Shown: one piece after another, positions 38,597 to 48,449 of the stretch | Position numbering within the stretch: the first letter of the stretch is position 1 | How the letters are laid out: every line of letters starts with the position of its first letter | NCBI RefSeq assembly: GCF_900114325.1 | Contig: NZ_FOSR01000002.1 | Coordinates: 310,001 to 374,000, forward strand | Direction: 5' to 3' | DNA: 64,000 bases | Source: Rhodanobacter glycinis | GTDB taxonomy: Bacteria > Pseudomonadota > Gammaproteobacteria > Xanthomonadales > Rhodanobacteraceae | The notes under the pieces: generated by a model | Seen by the model: the letters and a program-made list of their open reading frames with translations, nothing else | Database searches by the model: none | What the model was told of the DNA's origin: nothing | Translations under genes and position numbers: made by a program

Positions 38597-38623
38597 GAAC
38601 GCAACAAGCGAGGAATTTCACTG

Positions 38624-39208
38624 ATGCAGCCCATCACCCGCATCCACTCCCGCACCGCCGTGCTGGCGGACGAGAACATCGACACCGACCGCATCATCCC
38701 GGCGCGTTTTCTCACCACCACCACGCGCGAAGGTCTGGGCAAGCTGTGCTTCAACGACTGGCGCTACCAGGCCGATGGCAGCGACAACCCGGCGTTTCCG
38801 CTGAACCAGCCGGCAGCCGGCGGCTGCGCGATCCTGGTCGCGGGGCGCAACTTCGGCTGCGGTTCCTCGCGCGAGCATGCGCCGTGGGCGCTGCTGGATT
38901 ACGGCATCAAGGCGGTGCTGTGCAGCGAAATCGCGGACATCTTCCGCGGCAACGCGCTGAAGAACGGTCTGCTCGCCATCATCATCGATGAGGCCGAGCA
39001 CCGCTGGCTGCTGGACCACCCCGGCACCGAGCTGGCCATCGACGTGCGCGAGCAGGCGATCGAGCTGCCCGACGGCGGTCGCATCCGCTTCGAGCTGGAA
39101 CCGTTCGCGCGCCACTGCCTGCTCAACGGCGTGGATCAGCTCGGCTTCCTGCAGCAGCACGCCGATGCGATCGAGGCGTTCGAAGCGCGCGTCGAGAAGG
39201 CCGCATGA
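38624..39208 (+). CDS. leuD: 3-isopropylmalate dehydratase small subunit
   Basis: A swivel-domain subunit of 194 residues partnering LeuC. Motifs: DENIDTDRIIPARFL, FGCGSSREHAPWALLDYG and FRGNALKNGLLAI. A ribosome site (GAGGAA) lies 8 bases before the ATG, directly after the repeat pair. It is 91 bases upstream of leuB. Confidence 0.97.
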   Translation: MQPITRIHSRTAVLADENIDTDRIIPARFLTTTTREGLGKLCFNDWRYQADGSDNPAFPLNQPAAGGCAILVAGRNFGCGSSREHAPWALLDYGIKAVLCSEIADIFRGNALKNGLLAIIIDEAEHRWLLDHPGTELAIDVREQAIELPDGGRIRFELEPFARHCLLNGVDQLGFLQQHADAIEAFEARVEKAA

Positions 39209-39237
39209 AACACCGCACCTACCCCACCTCTCCTCAC

Positions 39238-39267
39238 CGTCACCCCAGCGTTCGCTGGGATGACCGC
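39238..39267. repeat. Small hairpin repeat between leuD and leuB
   Basis: GTCACCCCAGCG, TT, CGCTGGGATGAC. It is related to the GTCATTCC-type repeats at 21435-21550 and 50443-50536. Confidence 0.65.
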
Positions 39268-39299
39268 CGTTTTACAGCTTCCACCAAGGAATTCCACGC

Positions 39300-40397
39300 A
39301 TGAAAGCCCGTATCGTCACCCTGCCCGGCGATGGTGTCGGCCCGGAAGTCACCGCTGCCGCCGTCGCCGTGCTGCAAGCTGTCGCCGCGCACTATGCGCA
39401 CGATTTCAGCTTCGACGAACAGTTGATCGGCGGTGCCGCCATCGACGCCACCGGCGAACCGTTGCCCGCCGCCACGCTGGCCGCGTGCAAGAACGCCGAC
39501 GCACTGCTGCTGGGTGCGGTGGGCGGGCCGAAATGGTCCGACCCGAACGCCCCGGTGCGTCCGGAGCAAGGTCTGCTTGGCCTGCGCGCCGCGCTGGGCG
39601 TCTACGCCAACCTGCGTCCGCTGACCGTGCATCCCGCGCTGGCCTCGCTGTCGCCGCTGAAGAACGAGAAGCTGCACAACGTTGACGTGCTGTTCGTGCG
39701 CGAACTGACCGGCGGCGCCTACTTCGGCGCGAAGACCCGCACCGCCGACACCGCCACCGACGAATGCAAATACACCGTGGCCGAAGTCGAGCGCGTGACG
39801 CGGCGTGCGTTCGAACTGGCGCGCGGCCGCCGCCAGCACGTCACCTCGGTGGACAAGGCCAACGTGCTGGAAACCTCGCGCTTGTGGCGCAGCACGGTCA
39901 TCCGGGTGGCCGCCGAGTACCCGGACGTGAAGCTGGAGCACCAGTTGGTCGATTCGATGGCGATGCTGTTGCTGACCCAGCCGAACCGCTACGACGTGGT
40001 GGTCACCGAGAACCTGTTCGGCGACATCCTCACCGACGAAGCCGCCGCGCTGGCCGGCTCGCTGGGCCTGCTGCCATCCGCCTCGCTGGGCGAGGGCCGC
40101 AAGGGCCTGTACGAGCCGATCCATGGCTCGGCCCCGGACATCGCCGGCAAGGGCGTCGCCAATCCGGTCGGCACCATCCTCTCGGTCGCCTTGCTGCTGC
40201 GTCACTCGCTGCAACTGGAAGCCGAGGCGCAGGCGGTGGAAGCGGCGGTCGATCACGTATTGCAGCACGGCCCGCACAGCCGCGACATCGGTGGCGACGC
40301 CGGCACCGACGCGGTGCGCGATGCCGTGCTGGCCGCGCTGAACGATCACGCCAACAGCAGCAATGCCTCTGCCGATCGCGAGCGCGCATGCGGCTGA
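39300..40397 (+). CDS. leuB: 3-isopropylmalate dehydrogenase
   Basis: An NAD-dependent oxidative decarboxylase of 365 residues. The N-terminal [15 protein letters not shown], the substrate segment [21 protein letters not shown], the [11 protein letters not shown] metal region, [20 protein letters not shown] and the cofactor loop [19 protein letters not shown] are all present. It follows leuD and a small hairpin repeat. The 154 bases after it, before ilvC, include a TTTTTTT run at 40438-40444 but no clear stem. Confidence 0.97.
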   Translation: MKARIVTLPGDGVGPEVTAAAVAVLQAVAAHYAHDFSFDEQLIGGAAIDATGEPLPAATLAACKNADALLLGAVGGPKWSDPNAPVRPEQGLLGLRAALGVYANLRPLTVHPALASLSPLKNEKLHNVDVLFVRELTGGAYFGAKTRTADTATDECKYTVAEVERVTRRAFELARGRRQHVTSVDKANVLETSRLWRSTVIRVAAEYPDVKLEHQLVDSMAMLLLTQPNRYDVVVTENLFGDILTDEAAALAGSLGLLPSASLGEGRKGLYEPIHGSAPDIAGKGVANPVGTILSVALLLRHSLQLEAEAQAVEAAVDHVLQHGPHSRDIGGDAGTDAVRDAVLAALNDHANSSNASADRERACG

Positions 40398-40551
40398 CAC
40401 CACACCCCTTACCCCGCGGACACAGGGACGTGACCGCTTTTTTTATTCGAACACGCACGAAGCAGCTCGTTCCACCGTCATTGAAGACCTTACCTGTGGC
40501 CGTCCATGCGGCCAGAAACCAACCAGCCAACGTTACCGAAGGAGTTACCGC

Positions 40552-41562
40552 ATGAGCACCACCAACGACACGCTAGCCAACGCCCGCATCGCTGTCCTGG
40601 GCTATGGCAGCCAGGGCCGCGCGCATGCGCTCAACCTGAAAGACTCCGGCCTCGACGTCGTGGTCGGCGTGCGCAAGGGCGGCCCCTCGTGGAACCGCGC
40701 CTACACCGACGGCTTTGCCGTGGCGGAACCGGCCGAAGCCGTGCGCGGCGCCGACCTGGTCGCCGTTCTCACCCCCGACATGGTGCAGCCGGCCGTCTAC
40801 AAGGAGGCGATCGAGCCGAACATCAAGCCCGGCGCCGCGCTGCTGTTCGCGCACGGCTTCAATGTGCACTTCAAGCAGATCGAGCCGCGCAAGGACATCG
40901 ACGTGATCCTGGTCGCGCCGAAGGGTCCGGGCGCGCTGGTGCGCAGCGAGTACGAGCGCGGCCGCGGCGTGCCGTGCATCTGGGCCGTGCACCAGGATGC
41001 CAGTGGCCAGGCCGAGGCGAAGACCAAGGCGTATGCCGACGGCATCGGCGGCGGCCGCGCGATGATCATCAAGACCGACTTCAAGGAAGAGACCGAGACC
41101 GACCTGTTCGGTGAGCAGGCCGTGCTGTGCGGCGGCGCCAGCTCGCTGGTGCAGGCTGGCTTCGAGACCCTGATCGAGGCGGGCTACCAGCCGGAAATCG
41201 CCTATTACGAGGTGTTCCACGAACTGAAGCTGATCGTGGACCTGTTCTACGAAGGCGGCATCGCGAAGATGCTGGAGTTCATCTCCGAAACCGCGCAGTA
41301 CGGCGACTACGTCAGCGGCCCGCGGGTGATCGACGCCAGCGTGAAGGCGCGCATGAAGGACGTGCTGAAGGACATCCAGGACGGCACCTTCGCCAGGAAC
41401 TGGACCGCCGAATACCAGGCCGGCCTGCCCAACTACAAGAAGTACAAGCAGGCCGACCTCGATCACCCGATCGAGGCAGTCGGCGCCAAGTTGCGCGCTC
41501 GCATGACCTGGCTGCACCCGACCACCGCCGCGCCGGCGGAGTCGCTGAAGAAGGCCGGCTGA
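40552..41562 (+). CDS. ilvC: Ketol-acid reductoisomerase
   Basis: A class I enzyme of 336 residues for Ile and Val synthesis. The NADPH-binding loop is [20 protein letters not shown]. The metal-binding knot domain has [21 protein letters not shown] and [19 protein letters not shown]. An AAGGAG ribosome site lies 7 bases before ATG 40552; the upstream in-frame stretch is not coding. It may have its own promoter in the 154-base gap, but I could not identify one. Confidence 0.96.
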   Translation: MSTTNDTLANARIAVLGYGSQGRAHALNLKDSGLDVVVGVRKGGPSWNRAYTDGFAVAEPAEAVRGADLVAVLTPDMVQPAVYKEAIEPNIKPGAALLFAHGFNVHFKQIEPRKDIDVILVAPKGPGALVRSEYERGRGVPCIWAVHQDASGQAEAKTKAYADGIGGGRAMIIKTDFKEETETDLFGEQAVLCGGASSLVQAGFETLIEAGYQPEIAYYEVFHELKLIVDLFYEGGIAKMLEFISETAQYGDYVSGPRVIDASVKARMKDVLKDIQDGTFARNWTAEYQAGLPNYKKYKQADLDHPIEAVGAKLRARMTWLHPTTAAPAESLKKAG

Positions 41563-41633
41563 AACCGGCATCAGGCCGCGCGTGCATGAGGCCGCGCGGC
41601 CCGCTTTACCCATCCACGAAGACGAGGTTCGCC

Positions 41634-41975
41634 ATGAAACGTTTCCATATCGCCCTGGCCGTCGCTGACCTGGACGCCTCCATCGCCGATTACAGCGCCC
41701 GCCTGGGCCAGAAGCCGCAGGCCGTGGTGAACGGAACCTACGCCATGTGGCGCACCGAGCAGCTCAACTTCTCGATCCGCCAGGAACCCGCGCAGGCCGG
41801 CCGCATCTGCCAGCTCGGTTTCGAAGACGATGCCGCACAAACCTTCTCCAGCAGCACCGACGTCAACGACATCGAGTGGCAGCGCTTCTCCACGCTGGAA
41901 CAGGACCTTCGCATCATCACCACCTTCGGCGTGCCCGTGCATCCCGCCGTCCAGCACGAGCTGATCCGCAATTGA
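41634..41975 (+). CDS. Small VOC (glyoxalase/bleomycin-resistance fold) protein inside the ilv operon
   Basis: A 113-residue protein starting MKRFHIALAVADLDASIADY, with the paired beta-alpha-beta-beta-beta pattern of the VOC superfamily and the closing DPDG-less tail. Its metal ligands are uncertain: His5 is present but the other usual ligands are not obvious. It sits 71 bases after ilvC and 128 before ilvG on the same strand, with GAGG before the start. It resembles small single-domain VOC proteins such as ArsI-type relatives, but I assign no reaction. A role in branched-chain metabolism is only suggested by position. Confidence 0.75.
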   Translation: MKRFHIALAVADLDASIADYSARLGQKPQAVVNGTYAMWRTEQLNFSIRQEPAQAGRICQLGFEDDAAQTFSSSTDVNDIEWQRFSTLEQDLRIITTFGVPVHPAVQHELIRN

Positions 41976-42103
41976 AGCATCGGTCGGCACCCGCTCGCTG
42001 GCCGGCATGTCCGGCCGCGCGGTCCGACAGATAGCCCACCGGCACGGCCTTTCAAGACCCGTGCCCGACCTGCCGGTCCGCCCGGCGCATTCAGGAACCC
42101 ATC

Positions 42104-43978
42104 GTGACCACATCAACGCTGACAGCCCCCGCTGCCTCCTCCATCGCCACCGACCACCACCCCCTCGCCAGCCAGCCGATGAGCGGCGCCGAGGTGGTCG
42201 TACAGGTACTGGCCGACGAAGGGTGCAGTGTGCTGTTCGGCTATTCCGGCGGCGCGATCCTGCCGGTGTACGACGCGGTGTTCCGCTACAACGCGGAACA
42301 CGCCGGCCCCGACGGCCGCGAAGCGATGCCGCTGGTGGTGCCGGCCAACGAACAGGGTGCCGGCTTCATGGCCTCCGGTTACGCGCGCGCCTCGGGCAAG
42401 GTGGGTGTGGCCGTGGTTACCTCCGGCCCCGGCGCCACCAACATGGTCACCCCGGTGCGTGACTCGATGGCCGATTCGATCCCGCTGGTGGTGATCTGCG
42501 GACAGGTGCCCACCACCTCACTGGGCAGCGACGCATTCCAGGAAGCCCCCATCAGCAACATCATGGGCGCCTGCGCCAAGCACGTGTTCCTGGTCACCGA
42601 TGCACAGACGCTGGAAGCCACCTTGCGCACCGCCTTCGAGATCGCTCGCAGCGGCCGCCCCGGCCCGGTGGTGGTGGACATTCCGAAGAACGTGCAGAAC
42701 GCCGAACTGCATTTCGACGGGCAATGCCGCCTGCCGATTCCCGGCTATCGCACACGCCTGCATGCGGTGGAATCGGCGCGTCTGGACGACGATGCCTGCG
42801 CCAGCTTCTTCGCCGCACTGGCCCTGGCAAAACGCCCGCTGATCTACGCCGGCGGCGGTGTCATCGCCGCCAGCGCGGCACCGGCATTGCGCGCATTTTC
42901 CGAAGCCTTCGGCATCCCGGTAACCACCACGCTGATGGGCCTGGGCGCGGTCGATACCACCACGCCGCTGGCGCTGCACATGCTGGGCATGCACGGCACC
43001 GCCTACGCCAACTACGCGGTGGACGACTGCGACTTCGTGTTCACCCTCGGCGCCCGCTTCGACGACCGCGTGGCCGGCGTGCCGGACAAGTTCGCCCCCA
43101 GCGCGAAGTTCATCGCGCAGCTGGACATCGACCCCGCGGAAATCGGCAAGGTGAAAGCGGTGGACTGGCATCACGTCGGCCCGCTCGCCGCCGCGCTGGA
43201 GCGGCTGACCCACTACGGCATCACCCACGGTGCACGTCCGGCGTCGGACGAATGGCATGCGCACGTCGCCGCGCTCAAGCACACCCACGCGATGAACTAC
43301 GACCGCGACAGCGCGCTGATCCAGCCCTACGCGGTGATCGAGGAAATCAATCGCCACACGCAGGGCCGCGCCATCATCAGCACCGGCGTCGGCCAGCACC
43401 AGATGTGGGCCGCGCAGTACTTCGATTTCCGCCAGCCGCGCCAATGGCTCACCTCCGGCTCGATGGGCACGATGGGTTTCGGCCTGCCCGCGGCGATCGG
43501 CGCGCAGTTCGCGCGACCCGATGCGCTGGTCATCGACATCGACGGCGATTCCAGCATCCGCATGAACCTGGGCGAGATGGAAACCGTCACCACCTATGGC
43601 CTGCCGCTGAAGGTGGTAGTGCTCAACAACGTCGGCGACGGCATGGTGCGGCAGTGGCAGAAGCTGTACTTCAAGGGCCGCTTCAGCGCCAGCGACCGCA
43701 GCCTGCATCGCAAGGATTTCATCAAGGCCGCCGAGGCCGACGGCTTCGCGTGGGCGCGTCGACTGGACGACAAGTCGGCGCTGGCCTCCACCATCGCCGA
43801 ATTCCTCGCCTTCGACGGCCCGGCCTTCCTGGAAGTGATGATCGACCCCGATGCCGGCGTCTACCCGATGGTGGGGCCGGGGGCCACTTACGCACAAATG
43901 ATTACCGGTGACTTCATCGCTTCGCGCGGCGAGATACCGGCCGACACGAACGAGGTTCCCTCGACATCCATGTTCTGA
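42104..43978 (+). CDS. ilvG: Acetolactate synthase large subunit
   Basis: A ThDP enzyme of 624 residues condensing pyruvate with pyruvate or 2-ketobutyrate. The catalytic Glu is in VVPANEQGAGFMASGYARA. The FAD-binding middle domain has ALHMLGMHGTAYANYAVDDC and FTLGARFDDRVAG. The ThDP site GDSSIRMNLGEMETVTTY ends at VVLNN. The start is GTG at 42104 (AGGA upstream), giving about 25 residues more than the core, which begins near MSGAEVVV. The partner small subunit ilvM lies 158 bases downstream beyond a repeat pair. Confidence 0.95.
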   Translation: MTTSTLTAPAASSIATDHHPLASQPMSGAEVVVQVLADEGCSVLFGYSGGAILPVYDAVFRYNAEHAGPDGREAMPLVVPANEQGAGFMASGYARASGKVGVAVVTSGPGATNMVTPVRDSMADSIPLVVICGQVPTTSLGSDAFQEAPISNIMGACAKHVFLVTDAQTLEATLRTAFEIARSGRPGPVVVDIPKNVQNAELHFDGQCRLPIPGYRTRLHAVESARLDDDACASFFAALALAKRPLIYAGGGVIAASAAPALRAFSEAFGIPVTTTLMGLGAVDTTTPLALHMLGMHGTAYANYAVDDCDFVFTLGARFDDRVAGVPDKFAPSAKFIAQLDIDPAEIGKVKAVDWHHVGPLAAALERLTHYGITHGARPASDEWHAHVAALKHTHAMNYDRDSALIQPYAVIEEINRHTQGRAIISTGVGQHQMWAAQYFDFRQPRQWLTSGSMGTMGFGLPAAIGAQFARPDALVIDIDGDSSIRMNLGEMETVTTYGLPLKVVVLNNVGDGMVRQWQKLYFKGRFSASDRSLHRKDFIKAAEADGFAWARRLDDKSALASTIAEFLAFDGPAFLEVMIDPDAGVYPMVGPGATYAQMITGDFIASRGEIPADTNEVPSTSMF

Positions 43979-43985
43979 GCTTTTT

Positions 43986-44107
43986 TCCTTCTCCCCTCTG
44001 GGAGAAGGTGGTCCGAAGGGCCGGATGAGGGTTCGGCGAAGTCTCGACGTTTCGCTCCGACCGTACCCTCACCCGCCTGCCGGCACCCTCTCCCAATGGG
44101 AGAGAGA
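43986..44107. repeat. Pair of family A (variant) repeats between ilvG and ilvM
   Basis: Reverse copy 43986-44037 (CCTTCTCCC, CTC, GGGAGAAGG, TGGTCCGAAGGGCCGGATG) and forward copy 44065-44107 (CCCTCACCCGCCTGCCGGC, CCTCTCCC, AAT, GGGAGAGA). The first is the GGTCCGAAGGGCC variant also seen at 52768-52828. Confidence 0.8.
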
Positions 44108-44136
44108 TTCACTACCGAACGATTCGGAGGATTGCC

Positions 44137-44415
44137 ATGAAACACACCTTGTCCCTGTTGTTGCAGAACGAATCCGGCGCGCTGGTACGCGTGGCCGGCC
44201 TGTTTGCCGCGCGTCATTGCAATATCGATGCGCTGACCGTCGCCGCCACCCATGATCCGTCGGTGTCGCAGCTGACCCTGGTGCTGCACGGCAGTGCCTC
44301 GGTGCTGGACCAGATCGTGCGGCAGACGCGCAAGCTGGTCGACGTGATCGACGTCAACACGCTGTCGCTGATCGGTGACGACAGCGCCCCCTTGGCGCTG
44401 GCCGCCCAGCCTTGA
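44137..44415 (+). CDS. ilvM: Acetolactate synthase small (regulatory) subunit
   Basis: A single ACT-domain protein of 92 residues (LSLLLQNESGALVRVAGLFA ... NIDALTVA). This short form lacks the C-terminal domain of IlvN/IlvH and fits IlvM-type subunits. It regulates and activates IlvG. A GGAGG ribosome site precedes the ATG. The stop overlaps the probable TTG start of ilvA. Confidence 0.92.
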   Translation: MKHTLSLLLQNESGALVRVAGLFAARHCNIDALTVAATHDPSVSQLTLVLHGSASVLDQIVRQTRKLVDVIDVNTLSLIGDDSAPLALAAQP

Positions 44416-45980
44416 ACGCACGGCTCGCCGAACAAGCCACCGCCGATGCAGTCGCGACCGATCGCGAGCTGCTGCAGCGCGCGCAAGCCTCACGCGTCTA
44501 CGACGTGGCTCACGAGACCGCGCTGGATGACGCGCCATTGCTGTCCGCCCGACTCGGCGCGCGCGTATTGCTGAAGCGCGAAGACCAGCAGCCGGTGTTC
44601 TCGTTCAAGTTGCGCGGCGCCTACAACCGCATGGTGCAACTGGATGCGGCGCAACGCGCGTGCGGCGTGGTGGCCGCTTCGGCCGGCAACCATGCGCAAG
44701 GCGTGGCCCTGGCCGCGGCGAAGCTCGGCATTCGCGCCGTCATCGTGATGCCGGTCACCGCGCCGCAGGTGAAAATCGACGCGGTGCGCCGCCTCGGCGG
44801 CGACTTCGTGGAAGTGATGCTGGCCGGCGATTCCTACAGCGACGCACAAGAAGCCGCTGCACGTGTGCAGGCCGAACGCGGCAGCGTGTTCGTGCACCCC
44901 TTCGACGACCTCGACGTGATTGCCGGGCAAGCCACGGTTGGCCTGGAACTGCTTCGCCAATGCCCGAATAACCTGCACGCGGTGTTCGTGCCGGTGGGCG
45001 GTGGCGGCCTGCTTTCCGGCATCGCCGCGTGCATCAAGGCGCAACGTCCCGGGGTGAAGGTGATCGGCGTGCAGGCGACCGATTCGGACGCGATGGCACG
45101 CTCGCTGGAAAGCGGCGAACGCGCGCTGCTGAACGAAGTCGGCCTGTTCGCCGACGGCACCGCGGTGAAGCAGGTCGGTGCGCTCACCTTCGCGTTGTGC
45201 CAGCGCCACGTGGACGCCATGCTGCGCGTGGACACCGACGCCATCTGTGCCGCCATCCGCGACGTCTACCAGGAAACCCGCTGCGTGCCCGAACCCTCCG
45301 GTGCGCTGGCACTGGCAGGACTCAAGCAATATGCCGCCGCGCACGGCGACATCGACGGCGCGCTGGTCGCGGTGGTTTCCGGCGCCAACATGAATTTCGA
45401 TCGCCTGCGCTTCGTCGCCGAACGGGCCGAAGTGGGCGAACAGCGCGAAGCGGTGTTCGCGGTGACGATCCCCGAGGAACGCGGCAGTTTCCGCCGCTTC
45501 TGCGCCGCGCTTGGCCAGCACAGCATCACCGAATTCAATTACCGCATCGGTGACGCCACCCGCGCGCACCTGTTCGTGGGCATTCAGACCACCGGCCGCA
45601 ATGAACGCGAGGCGCTGGCCACCGCGTTTCGCGCGCAGGCTTTCGACGTGCTCGACCTCACCGATGACGAGCTGGCCAAGCTGCACTTGCGCCACATGAT
45701 CGGCGGCCGCTCGCCATTGGCGAACGACGAACGGATTTACCGTTTCGAATTTCCCGAACGCCCCGGCGCACTCACCCGCTTCCTCGGCCACATGCACCCG
45801 GACTGGAACATCAGCCTGTTCCACTACCGCAACCAGGGCGCCGACTACGGCCGCATCCTGGTCGGCATCCAGGTGCCCGCCGACGAGCAGCCCGCGTTCC
45901 GCCAATTCCTCGACACGCTGGGCTACCCGCACTGCGACGAAAGCGAGAATCCGGCGTACCGCCTGCTGCTGCGTGAATGA
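44412..45980 (+). CDS. ilvA: Threonine ammonia-lyase, biosynthetic
   Basis: A PLP enzyme of 522 residues making 2-ketobutyrate, the link from threonine to isoleucine. The lysine is in REDQQPVFSFKLRGAYNRM, followed by AASAGNHAQGVALAA and the glycine loop VPVGGGGLLSGIAA. Two C-terminal ACT-like domains (from about residue 340, e.g. VFAVTIPEERGSFRRFCAALG and FEFPERPGALTRFLGHM) are the isoleucine/valine feedback region of the long form. The start is TTG at 44412, overlapping the ilvM stop. It is the last gene of the operon; a GC-rich hairpin (GGGCGCCC pair, 45986-46021) follows without a T-run. Confidence 0.95.
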   Translation: MNARLAEQATADAVATDRELLQRAQASRVYDVAHETALDDAPLLSARLGARVLLKREDQQPVFSFKLRGAYNRMVQLDAAQRACGVVAASAGNHAQGVALAAAKLGIRAVIVMPVTAPQVKIDAVRRLGGDFVEVMLAGDSYSDAQEAAARVQAERGSVFVHPFDDLDVIAGQATVGLELLRQCPNNLHAVFVPVGGGGLLSGIAACIKAQRPGVKVIGVQATDSDAMARSLESGERALLNEVGLFADGTAVKQVGALTFALCQRHVDAMLRVDTDAICAAIRDVYQETRCVPEPSGALALAGLKQYAAAHGDIDGALVAVVSGANMNFDRLRFVAERAEVGEQREAVFAVTIPEERGSFRRFCAALGQHSITEFNYRIGDATRAHLFVGIQTTGRNEREALATAFRAQAFDVLDLTDDELAKLHLRHMIGGRSPLANDERIYRFEFPERPGALTRFLGHMHPDWNISLFHYRNQGADYGRILVGIQVPADEQPAFRQFLDTLGYPHCDESENPAYRLLLRE

Positions 45981-46028
45981 AGCGGGGCGCCCGACCAGCC
46001 TGCACGCAAACCGGGCGCCCGGCCCGGA

Positions 46029-46736
46029 GTGGCCCAATGGCACCTACCGGTTCCGACTCCCGTCGTGTACACCACTTCCGCGGATGTCAGCCAGGGCGAA
46101 CAACTGGACCGCGACGAATGGTTGCGGGCGTGCCACTGGACACAACGCCCGCTGGTGCTGCTGCAACCGGCCAACAAGCGGACGATGCGCTGGAACGGGG
46201 TGCGTGCAGCCGATGACGACGTCAAGTCCTGGCCGGCGGACCGCTGGGCCGCCCTCGCGCAAACCATGACGCAGGCCATGCCGCACGCACAAATCCTGTT
46301 CTGCGGGTCGCCCGCGGAAGCCGGTTATCTGCGCCAGCTCAAGGCGGCCGTGGGATCGACGACGCCGGCCATCGAAATAGCCGCACTGCCATTGGGTCGC
46401 CTCAAGGCCTTGCTCGACATCGCCCACAGCATGGTGTCCGTCGACACCGGGCCGGCGCACCTGGCGGCCGCGCTGGGCTGTCCGCTGGTGGTGCTGTTCG
46501 GCGGCCGGTCGCCACGCACGTGGGCGCCCCGCAGCGGGCGCGGTGGAGCAGTAAGCGTGGTCGGCGGCCTGCCGGAATGTCAGCGCGTGGATCAGATCCA
46601 GCTTGAAACGGTGGTCGACGCATGGCATCGATTGCCCTCACGTGGCGTGCCTGGCGCGTCCTCCACTGACAACGCCCCACGTCCTCGCCAAGGACCATCC
46701 GCGACAAGTCCGCTTGCCGTTGCCGAAGGAGCCTGA
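46029..46736 (+). pseudogene. Glycosyltransferase family 9 C-terminal fragment
   Basis: The frame codes for only the second domain of a heptosyltransferase-type GT9 protein. Typical blocks are KSWPADRWAALAQTM, ILFCGSPAEAGYLRQL and the sugar-nucleotide site MVSVDTGPAHLAAALGCPLVVLFGG. Full-length relatives have about 350 residues; the roughly 170-residue N-terminal domain is missing, and the preceding 48 bases run straight into the ilvA stop. No good ribosome site is seen for the GTG at 46029. The last 30 residues (from RGVPGASSTD) look like random tail. I read it as a remnant; a small functional protein cannot be excluded. Confidence 0.6.
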
Positions 46737-46781
46737 CCCGAGGTTTCCGCGCAGGCAGGGCCCGCCCCCCCGGGACGGACT

Positions 46782-47105
46782 TCAGTGCCCGGTGCCGGGT
46801 ACTGCCGGCGGAGTGGCTGCCGGCGTTGCCGCCTTGGGCGGCGCCGTGGTTCCGGGCGTGACTGCTGGTGATGAAGCCGTCGTGGATGACGCCGCCGGCG
46901 TCGAGGCCCAGTGCTCGCTCTGGATATCCATGCTCTTGTCCATCATGGCATTGCGCGATTTCTCGATGGCCTTGGCGGTGCCCGATGCCGGCGCGGACGA
47001 ACTTGCCGCAGGCCCGTCCGACGCTACCGGCTTGTCCCGGTTAGCGTGACAAGCCGTCAGACCAAACATCGCCACAAGGGTGAGAGTGCAGAGGATCGCC
47101 TTCAT
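46782..47105 (-). CDS. Small lipoprotein, Ala/Pro/Thr-rich
   Basis: A 107-residue protein with a lipoprotein signal (MKAILCTLTLVAMFGLTAC). A short polar region and a low-complexity Ala-Pro-Thr-Ser tail follow. I do not recognise a family. The middle stretch AKAIEKSRNAMMDKSMDIQS is the only part with a helix-like pattern. It stands alone between the GT9 remnant and ubiA on the opposite strand. Confidence 0.7.
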   Translation of the reverse strand: MKAILCTLTLVAMFGLTACHANRDKPVASDGPAASSSAPASGTAKAIEKSRNAMMDKSMDIQSEHWASTPAASSTTASSPAVTPGTTAPPKAATPAATPPAVPGTGH

Positions 47106-47307
47106 ACGCCGCTCCGATCAAGGCAAAGGCCGATCATGGCGCGGCGTAGTTGAACCGGACGTCAAGAGAGGTCGGCGAATCCGGGTGGAGCCGCTCGATG
47201 ATCACATGCGCTCATCGGACTGACCCGAAGCCGGGATCGTGCGGCACAACGCGTTTCTCCCGACAAGTCACACTGCCTCCGCCATCGGCTCACGCTACAC
47301 TTCGCCG

Positions 47308-48333
47308 ATGGCTCCTCCTCCGCGCAAGCGCCAGCGGCGCAAACCTGCATCGTCCACCCAGACCCGGCCACACGTGCGTGCGCCACGACCGGCGGCGAGA
47401 CCCGCGGGACCCGCCGACAGTTCGACCCGCGCCAGTCGCGTGCTGGACTGGCTGCTGCAGAAATTGCCACTGCGCCAGCGCGAGAAGGCGCACGACTATC
47501 TGGTGCTGACCCGCATGGATCGCCCGATCGGCGCGTTGCTGCTGCTGTGGCCGACGTGGTGGGCGCTGTGGCTGGCGGCTGACGATTTTCCACCATGGAA
47601 GTTGCTGATCATCTTCACCCTGGGCGTGTTTGCGATGCGCGCGGCCGGCTGCGCGATCAACGACTTTGCCGACCGCAAGCTGGACCCGCAGGTGGAACGC
47701 ACCGCCGGCCGGCCGATCGCCAGCGGAAGGGTGACGCCGCGCGAGGCGCTGATCGTGTTCGCCGCGTTGCTGATGTTCGCTTTCATCCTGGTGTTGTTCA
47801 CCAACAAGCTCACCGTCGAAATGTCGTTCGTCGGCGCGGCGCTGGCGGCAATCTACCCGTTCACCAAGCGCTGGACCTACCTGCCGCAAGTGGTGCTGGG
47901 CGCGGCGTTCGGCTGGTCGATCCCGATGGCATTCACCGCCGTGACGGGCACGGTGCCGCCGCTGGGATGGCTGCTGTTCATCGCCAACATCCTGTGGTCG
48001 GTGGTGTACGACACCGAGTACGCGATGGTCGACCGCGACGACGACCTGAAAGTCGGCGCCAAATCCACCGCGATCCTGTTCGGCGACGCCGACCTGCCGA
48101 TTCTCGGCATCCTGATGGCCACCCTGCTGCTGGCGATGGTCTTCGTCGGCCAGCGCGCACATCTGGGCTGGCCGTACTGGCTGGCCCTGCTGGTCGCCAC
48201 CGGCCTGTTCGCCTACCAGCTGTGGCTGATCCGCAAACGCGAACGCGGCCCCTGCCTGACTGCCTTCCGCCACAACAACTGGTGGGGCCTGGCGGTGTGG
48301 ATCGGCATCGTGCTGGCGTTGGCCATGAAGTAG
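47308..48333 (+). CDS. ubiA: 4-hydroxybenzoate polyprenyltransferase
   Basis: An inner-membrane prenyltransferase of ubiquinone synthesis, 341 residues. The two Asp-rich Mg-prenyl diphosphate motifs are [19 protein letters not shown] and [16 protein letters not shown]. About eight or nine helices follow [20 protein letters not shown]. The N-terminus has about 50 basic/proline-rich extra residues compared with E. coli UbiA. The start at 47308 ([12 protein letters not shown]) is chosen over 47239, which has no better ribosome site. It is convergent with comF. Confidence 0.95.
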   Translation: MAPPPRKRQRRKPASSTQTRPHVRAPRPAARPAGPADSSTRASRVLDWLLQKLPLRQREKAHDYLVLTRMDRPIGALLLLWPTWWALWLAADDFPPWKLLIIFTLGVFAMRAAGCAINDFADRKLDPQVERTAGRPIASGRVTPREALIVFAALLMFAFILVLFTNKLTVEMSFVGAALAAIYPFTKRWTYLPQVVLGAAFGWSIPMAFTAVTGTVPPLGWLLFIANILWSVVYDTEYAMVDRDDDLKVGAKSTAILFGDADLPILGILMATLLLAMVFVGQRAHLGWPYWLALLVATGLFAYQLWLIRKRERGPCLTAFRHNNWWGLAVWIGIVLALAMK

Positions 48334-48335
48334 CG

Positions 48336-48449
48336 GAAGCGAGGAGTGAGTGGAGAGAAGTGAGGAGTGAGAGAAGGCAACAGCGTGCGGCTCTGCTCAG
48401 CTTTTCTCTCACTCCTCACTCCTCACTTCTCACCGCTCACTTCTGCTTC
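48336..48449. repeat. GAGTGAG-type inverted repeat between ubiA and comF
   Basis: GAGGAGTGAG ... GAAGTGAGGAGTGAGAGAA on the left (48341-48374) and its approximate complement on the right (48403-48445) enclose about 30 bases. The right arm contains the comF stop codon. It probably serves as a shared terminator for the convergent genes. Confidence 0.7.
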
